The position numbers and the translations under genes are program-made. Below are positions 27,064 through 33,917 of a stretch of 64,000 bases of DNA, in pieces. Under the pieces are notes generated by a model. It saw only the letters and a list, made by a program, of their open reading frames with translations. It searched no databases and was not told the origin of the DNA. The DNA lies in the NCBI GenBank assembly GCA_963695075.1, contig CAVOFR010000003.1, positions 372,001 through 436,000 of the forward strand, in the 5' to 3' direction. This stretch comes from CAWCAL01 sp963695075 (GTDB taxonomy: Bacteria; Actinomycetota; Acidimicrobiia; Acidimicrobiales; CAWCAL01). The stretch's first letter is position 1. Every line of letters starts with the position of its first letter.

Positions 27064-27864
27064 GTGAACGACGTCGCACTGGTCACAGGGGCCTCGGCCG
27101 GGATCGGACGGGCCATCGCCGATCGGCTGGCCGAGGGTGGTTGGACGGTCTTCGGGGCGAGCCGACGGGGGACCGACGGAGCGGCCTGGGACGGACTGGT
27201 GATGGACGTCGACGATGACGACTCGGTCGCTCGCGGTGTCGCCGGGATCCTCGACGGCCATGGACGGGTGGACGCGGTGATCGCCTGTGCCGGATTCGGC
27301 GTGGCGGGCCCGTCCGAGACGACGCACGCGGTCGAGGCGCGTGCCCAGTTGGAGACCAACTACTGGGGTGCTGTTCGCACGGTCCACGCCGTACTGCCCT
27401 CGATGCGCGGGAGGGGTCGCGGACGCATCGTGCTCATCAGCTCGATCGGCGGTGTGGTGGCGTTGCCGTTCCAGTCCTTCTACAGCGCCTCGAAGTTCGC
27501 GCTCGAGGGATGGGGCGAGGCCCTCGCCTACGAGGTCGCGCCGTTCGGTCTCGACGTGACGCTCGTGCAGCCGGGCAACGTTGCGACCGAGTTCACCGAC
27601 AACCGGCGCACGGTGGCGCTCGACGACACGGGCACCGGCTACGGGGATGCTGCGTCCCGCGCCATCGACACCATGGCGGCCGACGAACGGAGGGGCATCT
27701 CGCCGGACACCGTGGCCCGGGCGGTGGCCAAGGTGCTCGGGCAGCGACGTCCACCGCGCCGCGTGTCGGTCGGCCGGCCGACCGAGCGGATCGGCCTTCT
27801 GGCCAAGCGGTTGCTGCCGGCACGGGTGTTCGAGGCGGCCGCCAGAGGCAGTCTCGGGGTATGA
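27064..27864 (+). CDS. Short-chain dehydrogenase/reductase
   Basis: A classical SDR of 266 residues from the GTG at 27064 (or 27061), with the NAD(P) motif VTGASAGIGRAIA, the structural motif ACAGFG in place of NNAG, catalytic Ser in LISSIGGVVALPF and YSASK with catalytic Tyr and Lys. The C-terminus is somewhat basic. There is no SD; CAGTAT at 27051-27056 lies 4-7 bases before the start, fitting a leaderless message. It is divergent from the glycosyltransferase fusion, with 98 bp between. Substrate unknown. Confidence 0.88.
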   Translation: MNDVALVTGASAGIGRAIADRLAEGGWTVFGASRRGTDGAAWDGLVMDVDDDDSVARGVAGILDGHGRVDAVIACAGFGVAGPSETTHAVEARAQLETNYWGAVRTVHAVLPSMRGRGRGRIVLISSIGGVVALPFQSFYSASKFALEGWGEALAYEVAPFGLDVTLVQPGNVATEFTDNRRTVALDDTGTGYGDAASRAIDTMAADERRGISPDTVARAVAKVLGQRRPPRRVSVGRPTERIGLLAKRLLPARVFEAAARGSLGV

Positions 27865-27928
27865 CCCGCCACGGGTACGGACAACGGGACGAGACGATGC
27901 CCGCTCCCGCTCGGTCAGGCCGATGACC

Positions 27929-27951
27929 GGTTCTCCGTGACTCGGAGAACC
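27929..27951. terminator. 9-bp stem hairpin between SDR and methyltransferase-fold genes
   Basis: GGTTCTCCG (27929-27937) and CGGAGAACC (27943-27951) form a perfect stem over the loop TGACT. It is 65 bp after the SDR stop and 70 bp before the next start on the same strand. It could end the SDR message or act as an operator for the next gene; no U-run follows. Confidence 0.5.
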
Positions 27952-28021
27952 ATCACTTGATAAGTTCGCCAGCATATCCAGGGATGTTTCCTGGAGGCGG
28001 TGCGACCCGGGGGAAGATCGC

Positions 28022-29131
28022 GTGAACCTGACCGAACTGGCCGGCCGGGCGGTGGATGTGAATCTGACGCTCGCCGACCGCACCCTGCGAGCGCTTCCCG
28101 GCAGCAACCCGGTACGGAAGCTGCTTTCGTATCTGCGGTTCTTCCAGGCGGTCGAGGGCTTCAAGGACGCCGCCGCTATCAGGGCGTCCATCGACGTCGG
28201 CCTGCTGGATGCCCTGGCCGGCGGACCCAAGACCCTCACCGAGCTGTCCGAGGCGATAGGAGCTCCGGAGTGCAACACGAAGGTGCTGCTCGACTCCCTG
28301 TCGTTCCTCGGGCTCACCACCCGGCGCGGCGGCACCTACAGGGCTGAACCACTGGCGAGGCGTCTCGCCACCGGCGGCGACTGGAACGTCCTGCGAGCCC
28401 ATCTCGACGTGATGAGCGGCTCCTGGGCCGCGTGGGGCGAGCTCGGAGATGCGGCTCGTTCCGGCGAGGGGCATCGGGACCTACGCGTGTACAACGAGGC
28501 CAACCCGCTCACCGGGACCTATGTGCGCTGGTCGACGGCGGTACTGCACGGACCCTCCAGGGAGCTGATGCGCAAACTGGATCTGAGCGGTGTGCAGCGA
28601 ATGATCGCAGGCACCGTGGGAGTCACCTTCGCCAAGGCGGCCCTCGAGGTGAACCCCGACATCGAGGTCACGATCTCCTGTCTTCCCCAGCTCATAGCCG
28701 AGCTGCCCGCGGCGCTCGATCACTGGGAGGTACCCGCTCCGAGCGAGGTGATCGAGAACAGCGGCGACGCCGACGAGGACTCCTGGGGAGCCCACGAGAC
28801 CTACGACCTGGTGTTCCTCGCCCGCAAGTTCGCATACTGCGGTCCCGAGCACGCGGTGGCCTACCTCACCAAGGCCAAGGAAGTGATCCCACCCGAGGGC
28901 ATGCTCGTGGTGTGGGAGCCGGTGCGGGAGAACTGGTCGATCATGCCCGGTCAGCCCGAGCGACTCGCGCTGACCGACATGATGATGGGTGAGGGGCGAC
29001 CCCTCTACCGCAAGGGCGAGATCGCCGACTACATGCGCGAGGCGGGTTTCGAGGTGGATAGCCACGATGTCGCCAACGGGATGTCGACCTTCTTCGTGGG
29101 ACGGCATCCGTCGCCGCGAACCCACCGATGA
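28022..29131 (+). CDS. O-methyltransferase-fold protein with a degenerate SAM site
   Basis: A 369-residue protein of the plant/bacterial small-molecule O-methyltransferase type. The GTG start follows GGGGAAG. The N-terminal dimerisation winged helix is clear (ASIDVGLLDALAGGPKTLTE to YRAEPLARRLATGG). The catalytic fold follows, but the glycine-rich SAM loop, normally DVGGGTG, reads MIAGTVGVTFAKAALE, and the acidic residue that should end strand 2 is missing (VTISCLPQL). The C-terminal part keeps the usual form (VVWEPVREN, YRKGEIADYMREAGF). It may have lost methyl transfer and act as a decarboxylase or binding protein, as some members of the fold do; this is inference. Confidence 0.8.
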   Translation: MNLTELAGRAVDVNLTLADRTLRALPGSNPVRKLLSYLRFFQAVEGFKDAAAIRASIDVGLLDALAGGPKTLTELSEAIGAPECNTKVLLDSLSFLGLTTRRGGTYRAEPLARRLATGGDWNVLRAHLDVMSGSWAAWGELGDAARSGEGHRDLRVYNEANPLTGTYVRWSTAVLHGPSRELMRKLDLSGVQRMIAGTVGVTFAKAALEVNPDIEVTISCLPQLIAELPAALDHWEVPAPSEVIENSGDADEDSWGAHETYDLVFLARKFAYCGPEHAVAYLTKAKEVIPPEGMLVVWEPVRENWSIMPGQPERLALTDMMMGEGRPLYRKGEIADYMREAGFEVDSHDVANGMSTFFVGRHPSPRTHR

Positions 29132-29232
29132 CACCGACCGCCCCGGTCACACCTTCGCCCTAGCGGTCCCGCAGCTACCATTCGTGGTCAAGGGGAGCGA
29201 CCGATTGCTGTCGCTTCGGGAAGGTGGAGCCC

Positions 29233-30783
29233 ATGGGGACACGGACTCTCGCGATCGCGATCGTGGCCGCGGTTGCGCTACTGGGTTGTTCGAGCGCTGA
29301 CGAACCGGCCGAGGACGCGGAACCGGCCGGTGGCGCGGCAACGGACACGACCACAGATGCCGATACGACGGTGCCCGCCCCGACGGTGCCCGCCCCGACG
29401 CTGCCGGCCCCCGCCGAGCTCACCGATGTCGACTGCTGGGACGAGGTGGCCGTCGTCGCGCCGTCGACGGTCTCGTGCTTCACAGCGACCGCTCCCGCGG
29501 ACCCCGCCGACCCCGACGGGCCGAGCGTCGTACTCCCCGTGGCGATCGTGGAGCCGCCGGTGGAAACGGCCGGACCGCCGACGGTGTTCCTGGACGGCGG
29601 CCCGGGCGGTGACGGGCTCACCTTTGCCGAGGTCGTGTCCGAGCTTCCGGTGGGCGAGACGAACGAGGTCGTGATCATCGGCCAGCGCGGTTCGTTCCGC
29701 GCCGAGCCGTCGTTGATGTGCCCCGAGGTCATCGACGAGTCGTTCGGGGCCTACGAGACCGGCATCGACGAGTCGACCGAAGCCGCGACCGTGTCGGCGT
29801 TCGACGACTGCCGCACCAGACTCGAGGCGGCGGGTGTCGATCTCGACGACCACACGACGGTTCGGGCGGCTGACGATGTCGACGCGATCCGCCGTGCACT
29901 CGGGCACGACACCTGGAATGTCTACGGCATCTCCTACGGCACGCGCCTGGCGCTCGAGGTCATGCGTCGACATCCCGATTCGGTCGAGCTCGTCGTGCTC
30001 GACTCGGTGTACCCCCCGGATGTCGACGCCTACGAGGGGCTGATCGAGTTCGCCGAGCGGTCCTTCGAGGTGCTCGCCGCGGACTGTGAGGCCGACGCCG
30101 AATGCGAAGGCGATCTTCTGGAACGGATGGCCCTGCTCTACGATCGGCTCGAGGCCGAGCCGGTGTCGGTGACGATGGCCCATCCCGAGACCGGCGAGGA
30201 GGCGACGGTCGTCTGGGACGGTGACCGTCTGGCCGTGTCGGCCTTCCTCGCCCTCTACCAGACGGACCTCATCCCCATCCTTCCGGCACTGCTGGCCGGC
30301 TTCGAGCAGGGCGACTTCGAGCTCGCCACAAGCACGCTGCTGTCGTTGAGCGAAAGCCTCAGACTGTATTCCGACGGTTTGTACGCCAGTGTCGAGTGCG
30401 CCGAACGTATACCCGACTCCGACGAGGCAACCGTCGCCGAGATCGAGGCGAACACCGCACCGTGGCTCGTCGCGTCGGTCGATAGCTCGAGCGACTTCGC
30501 CGTCTGTGACCGATGGGACGTCGAGCCCGCCGCCCCCGAAGTCGGCGAACCGGTCAGCTCCGATGCCCGTGTGCTCGTCCTCGCCGGCGATCATGATCCG
30601 ATCACGCCGCCGTCATGGGGAGTTCGGGCCGCCGACACGCTCCCGAACGCCACGATGGTCGAGCTCGTCGGACACGGCCATGGTGTCTCGACCGATGAGT
30701 GCGGAGCGGTGCTGACCGCGGCGTTCCTCGCCGATCCCGAAGCGCCGCTCCCGGCCGATGCCTGTGAGTTCACCCAGACCTGA
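29233..30783 (+). CDS. S33-type alpha/beta-hydrolase lipoprotein (tripeptidyl aminopeptidase-like)
   Basis: A 516-residue exported lipoprotein: signal with ALLGC, lipidated Cys19, then an acidic/Thr linker and a short repeat VPAPTVPAPTLPAPA. The alpha/beta-hydrolase domain resembles the proline-iminopeptidase/SlpD-like secreted aminopeptidases of actinobacteria: oxyanion DGGPGG (121-126), nucleophile Ser234 in GISYGT, acid Asp in LAGDHDPITPP and His in VGHGHGVS. The C-terminal TAP-like domain has paired cysteines. The ATG at 29233 is chosen over a GTG at 29224 because the signal peptide fits and a GGTGGAG SD precedes it. Expected role: release of N-terminal amino acids from peptides at the cell surface. 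Confidence 0.88.
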   Translation: MGTRTLAIAIVAAVALLGCSSADEPAEDAEPAGGAATDTTTDADTTVPAPTVPAPTLPAPAELTDVDCWDEVAVVAPSTVSCFTATAPADPADPDGPSVVLPVAIVEPPVETAGPPTVFLDGGPGGDGLTFAEVVSELPVGETNEVVIIGQRGSFRAEPSLMCPEVIDESFGAYETGIDESTEAATVSAFDDCRTRLEAAGVDLDDHTTVRAADDVDAIRRALGHDTWNVYGISYGTRLALEVMRRHPDSVELVVLDSVYPPDVDAYEGLIEFAERSFEVLAADCEADAECEGDLLERMALLYDRLEAEPVSVTMAHPETGEEATVVWDGDRLAVSAFLALYQTDLIPILPALLAGFEQGDFELATSTLLSLSESLRLYSDGLYASVECAERIPDSDEATVAEIEANTAPWLVASVDSSSDFAVCDRWDVEPAAPEVGEPVSSDARVLVLAGDHDPITPPSWGVRAADTLPNATMVELVGHGHGVSTDECGAVLTAAFLADPEAPLPADACEFTQT

Positions 30784-30828
30784 TCGGGCAGCGGTGTCGA
30801 CGGGGCGATCCCGTGGCAGACTCCACCG

Positions 30829-32130
30829 GTGAATACCGAAACCAATCCTGCCGATGCGGACCGGTACCGGCGGGCCGCAGCCGTGTTGCACGACGTGGCG
30901 AAGCCGATGCGGGTCCTGTCGGCGCTGGCCTGGCCTGGGGAGCTGCGCGAATCCTTCCTCGCCGGCGACGGCACGAAGATGCCCGAGCCGACGTATGCAC
31001 CGATCGATCCCGCACCCGTCCTCGAGGGTGTGGCCGCGGCCCGTCGGCTGATCAGGCCCGGGAGCATCGTCGACGATTGGCTCGACGGCGAGGCCGACGC
31101 GATCGAGGCCACCGCCCTCATGCTCTCGACGGTCGGGACATCGGCTTTCCACGCCTACAGCCGACAGGTCTACGGCGTCCCGACCCGGCCGTTGCGGTTC
31201 GATCCGACGACACCGCTCGAGCTCGCGGAGAAGGTCCATCTAGCGCTCGACGAACTGACCGCCGTCGACCTGATCCGACCTCCGGCGCGCGACCTGACCG
31301 GCGAGCAGGTCGCCGACGAGCTACGGCCGGCCGTACAGGCGCACTTCGGTGCGGACGCGCCAGAGGTCCTCGTGCTCGACGAGCTGTCGGCCAATGCCCT
31401 GGCGACGCCGACGAAGATCAAGGTGCGGCGAGGCGCCCGGTTCACCCACCGCGACGCGAGCCAGCTGCTGAACCACGAGGCGTACATCCACGTCGGGACC
31501 GCTCTGAACGGCCGGGCGCAGACCGATATGCCCATCCTCGCGCTCGGTCACCCGGGGACCACCCGGACCCAGGAGGGGCTGGCCGTCTTCTCGGAATTCG
31601 TCTCCGGGACCCTCGAGCTCGATCGGCTGCGCCGGTTGGCCGACCGGACCGTCGCGGTGCAGCTCGTGTGCGACGGCGCAGATTTCATCGACCTGTACCG
31701 GTGGTTTCTCGAGCGGAGTCCGTCGCGGGAGCAGGCGTTCGAGTCGGCGCGCCGGATCTTCCGGGGCGCCCCGCTGACCGGCGGCGCGCCGTTCACCAAG
31801 GACTGCGGCTACCTCTCGGGCCTGCTCGGTGTGCTCACGTTCGTGCGCGCCGCCTTCGCGGCCAACCGACCCGACACGCTCGGCCTCCTCTTCACCGGAA
31901 AGCTCGACCTGTCGGCGATTCCGGCCCTCGCCGTGCTCCGCCACCTGGGCCTCTGCCAACCGGCGCGGTACCTCCCGCCGTGGGCGATGGACCCCGGCTG
32001 GGTGCTGACCTGGCTCACCCTGTCGACCTTCATGGCCGGCATCGACCTCGACGCGGTGAGCGCCTCGGTCCGTGAGCTCCTCGACCGGTGTCCGCAGGTC
32101 GAGATCGACCCGACCCGATTCGATGGGTGA
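30829..32130 (+). CDS. DUF1704 'QEGLA' protein, tyrosine-carboxypeptidase-like metallopeptidase
   Basis: A 433-residue protein of the DUF1704 family (named 'flavohemoglobin expression-modulating QEGLA motif protein' in some databases). The zinc-peptidase-like HExxxH motif is seen as His216-Glu217-x3-His221 (NHEAYIHVG), and the name motif QEGLA is at 248-252 in TRTQEGLAVFSEF. The family includes eukaryotic MATCAP tubulin tyrosine carboxypeptidases with the same HExxxH, so a peptidase is likely; bacterial substrates are not known. The GTG start is 45 bp after the S33 lipoprotein gene. It is convergent with a small minus-strand gene, 9 bp between the ends. Confidence 0.85.
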   Translation: MNTETNPADADRYRRAAAVLHDVAKPMRVLSALAWPGELRESFLAGDGTKMPEPTYAPIDPAPVLEGVAAARRLIRPGSIVDDWLDGEADAIEATALMLSTVGTSAFHAYSRQVYGVPTRPLRFDPTTPLELAEKVHLALDELTAVDLIRPPARDLTGEQVADELRPAVQAHFGADAPEVLVLDELSANALATPTKIKVRRGARFTHRDASQLLNHEAYIHVGTALNGRAQTDMPILALGHPGTTRTQEGLAVFSEFVSGTLELDRLRRLADRTVAVQLVCDGADFIDLYRWFLERSPSREQAFESARRIFRGAPLTGGAPFTKDCGYLSGLLGVLTFVRAAFAANRPDTLGLLFTGKLDLSAIPALAVLRHLGLCQPARYLPPWAMDPGWVLTWLTLSTFMAGIDLDAVSASVRELLDRCPQVEIDPTRFDG

Positions 32131-32139
32131 GGGCCGCGG

Positions 32140-32376
32140 TCAGTGGACCGGTCGTACCTGGTCCGGTCCGAAGATGCTCGGAAGGACGGACCGGTCCGAG
32201 GCTCGACGGAGGAGCAGACCTTCGGTGGTGGCCTCCTCGACGATGAACGGCCCGGACCAGCTGCTGGTGTAGGCGCACCAGACCTCGACCGACCCACCGA
32301 CGATGCTCTGGTTCGGCCGGGAAGGCGAACGTGACCCCCTCACGGCAATCTGACCACCGGACGCCTGACGTTCCAC
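32140..32376 (-). CDS. Small hypothetical protein
   Basis: A frame of up to 78 codons, of which residues 25-78 look like a compact beta-rich domain: GGSVEVWCAYTSSWSGPF, IVEEATTEGLLLRRASD and LPSIFGPDQVRPVH. The alternation of hydrophobic and polar residues and the lack of Arg/Pro-rich shadow character speak for a real gene. The start is uncertain: the ATG at 32376 has no SD, and an internal GTG at about residue 26 or 29 is possible. Function unknown. It is convergent with the DUF1704 gene. Confidence 0.5.
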   Translation of the reverse strand: MERQASGGQIAVRGSRSPSRPNQSIVGGSVEVWCAYTSSWSGPFIVEEATTEGLLLRRASDRSVLPSIFGPDQVRPVH

Positions 32377-32712
32377 GTTGCCACCTCCGCTGTGTGGTGT
32401 CGCCGGGGTCTCGAGCCACGTGAGCTATCGGTGATCTGCCGGTAGGACCGAGCGCACGATCCCCCTCCCGGTCGATTCAACACCCCGACACGCGATCTGG
32501 CAAGACAATTGGCGGATACCCGAGGAGGTGTGCCGGTGCGACACGCCGCGAAGTCCAGTGCATCGCCCCGGACGGACACGAGGGAGCGCACGTCACGCAT
32601 CTTTTCGCTCATCTCCACCGCCAAGGCGGTACGTCCGTCCACCCCATCGCACCGCGAACACGGTCACGGCGTGACAACTCGACGCGACACCGACCCACCG
32701 ATGGTTCAGATG
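32377..32712. other. Intergenic stretch without a recognisable gene
   Basis: 336 bp in front of the small gene at 32140 and after the membrane protein at 32713, both on the minus strand. Open frames here are short, Arg/Pro-rich and unlike protein. I see no tRNA, hairpin terminator or repeat. Confidence 0.5.
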
Positions 32713-33228
32713 TCAGCCCGTCGGTTGCCAGATCATGAGCACGATCACGACCAGGAGCAGGATGTTCAGGGTCGCTCCGGCCGGGCCCTGTCGGCTGCCC
32801 AGCCGCTCGATCTCGGCGAGCTGGGGCGGAGGCTGGTCCTGGGGCGAAACCTCGGCTTCGGCGAGCAACTCGTTGATGCGGCGGTGGCCAGGCATGAGAA
32901 CCGTGCGAGAGACGAGGAGCGCCACGACTGTGGCGACGAGACTCAGCCAGACCCAGAGGTCCGAGATGGCCCAAACGCCGCTGGAGGCCCAAACCAGTAG
33001 GAGCCCGGTCACGGGGACGAGAACGATCATCACCTCGGCGATCGCCGAGACCCGGTAGTTGGCCTCCGAGATGGCACGACCCTGCGGACCGGGCCGCTCC
33101 TTGGCCAACCCCGCGTAGATCCCGTTGAGCGTCACCCCACCGAGGCCGACGATCGCCAGCAGGATGTGAGCTGAGAGCAGCACCTTGTAGAGCGTGCTCC
33201 CGACGCCGGCGGCGAGCACGTGCGTCAC
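32713..33228 (-). CDS. Four-helix membrane protein, DUF2269-like
   Basis: A 171-residue integral membrane protein with four segments: about 13-37 (YKVLLSAHILLAIVGLGGVT), 61-81 (IAEVMIVLVPVTGLLLV), 90-111 (LWVWLSLVATVVALLVSR) and 150-168 (NILLLVVIVLMIW). A His in the first segment (SAHILLA) and the layout resemble DUF2269 and copper-resistance CopD-like proteins. Function is not known. It follows the RidA-like gene by 10 bp in the same direction, so both are likely in one message. Confidence 0.7.
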   Translation of the reverse strand: MTHVLAAGVGSTLYKVLLSAHILLAIVGLGGVTLNGIYAGLAKERPGPQGRAISEANYRVSAIAEVMIVLVPVTGLLLVWASSGVWAISDLWVWLSLVATVVALLVSRTVLMPGHRRINELLAEAEVSPQDQPPPQLAEIERLGSRQGPAGATLNILLLVVIVLMIWQPTG

Positions 33229-33238
33229 CTCCGGCCTC

Positions 33239-33808
33239 TCATACGACGGCGGTCGCTTCGAGCTCCACCAGCAGTTCGGGGAACGCTAGGCGGGAGACTC
33301 CGAGAAGCGAACCGGGCGGCTGCACGCCGGCAGAGCCCAAGCGCTCGGCGATGAGGCCGTAGTTGGCGAACAGCGCATCGACATCGGTCGTGTAGATGTT
33401 GAGCCGCACGATGTTGGACAGCGACATGTCGGCCTCAGCCAACACGGACTCGAGGTTGTCGAGCGACATCTCGATCTGGCCGGCCAGGTCACCCGCGTGC
33501 TGTGGTTCGCCGTCCGCGCTCATCGCCGACTGTCCCGAGAGGTACAGGACCTTGGTCCCGCCCTCGACGAGCTCAGCTTGGTTGAAGCCCATCTGGACCG
33601 ACCATTCCCATGGATTGACTGAGGTTCGTTGCACGGTGGATTCCTCCGGTTCAGGGCTCTGAGTGGTCGTGCTCGTATCGGCGCTCACGGCTCCGCTCGC
33701 GTCGTCATCGCCACAGGCGGTGAGAGCAGTCACGCAGAGCAGCGCGACGATGAGTGAGGCTGTGATCGGTCCACGATGCGCGATCCGTCGCGAGCGTTTG
33801 TTCAACAT
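33239..33808 (-). CDS. Exported lipoprotein with a RidA/YjgF domain
   Basis: A 189-residue protein with a lipoprotein signal (basic start, core ITASLIVALLCVTALTAC, Cys32) and a Thr/Ser/Glu linker, then a RidA-family domain from about 60: the segments VLYLSGQSAMSADGEP, DLAGQIEMSLDNLESVLAEA, ADMSLSNIVRLNIYTTDVD and FPELLVELEATAVV are diagnostic. The Arg that binds the substrate carboxylate in true RidA imine deaminases is not in the usual C-terminal place (the segment reads LLGVSRLAFPELLVE). Family members work in the cytoplasm; a surface-anchored form is unusual and suggests another task. Upstream on the same strand is the LuxR gene, 109 bp away. Confidence 0.82.
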   Translation of the reverse strand: MLNKRSRRIAHRGPITASLIVALLCVTALTACGDDDASGAVSADTSTTTQSPEPEESTVQRTSVNPWEWSVQMGFNQAELVEGGTKVLYLSGQSAMSADGEPQHAGDLAGQIEMSLDNLESVLAEADMSLSNIVRLNIYTTDVDALFANYGLIAERLGSAGVQPPGSLLGVSRLAFPELLVELEATAVV

Positions 33809-33917
33809 GTCCTCGTTGTACGCCGAGTGCCGTCCAGCCGCCTCGTACCTTGGTCGGAACCGAGGTACGAACCGTGTCGGCGCTACGGATCGCGACTTCT
33901 CCGCGAGCTCGGGAAAC

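Noticed and set aside
29196..29217. Small GCGAC/GTCGC hairpin before the S33 lipoprotein gene
   Set aside because: The 5-bp stem with an 8-base loop is within chance expectation for this composition.
29371..29415. Short tandem repeat of GTGCCCGCCCCGACG-type units
   Set aside because: It encodes the Pro/Ala/Thr linker after a lipobox, a normal feature of surface lipoproteins, with only two to three units.
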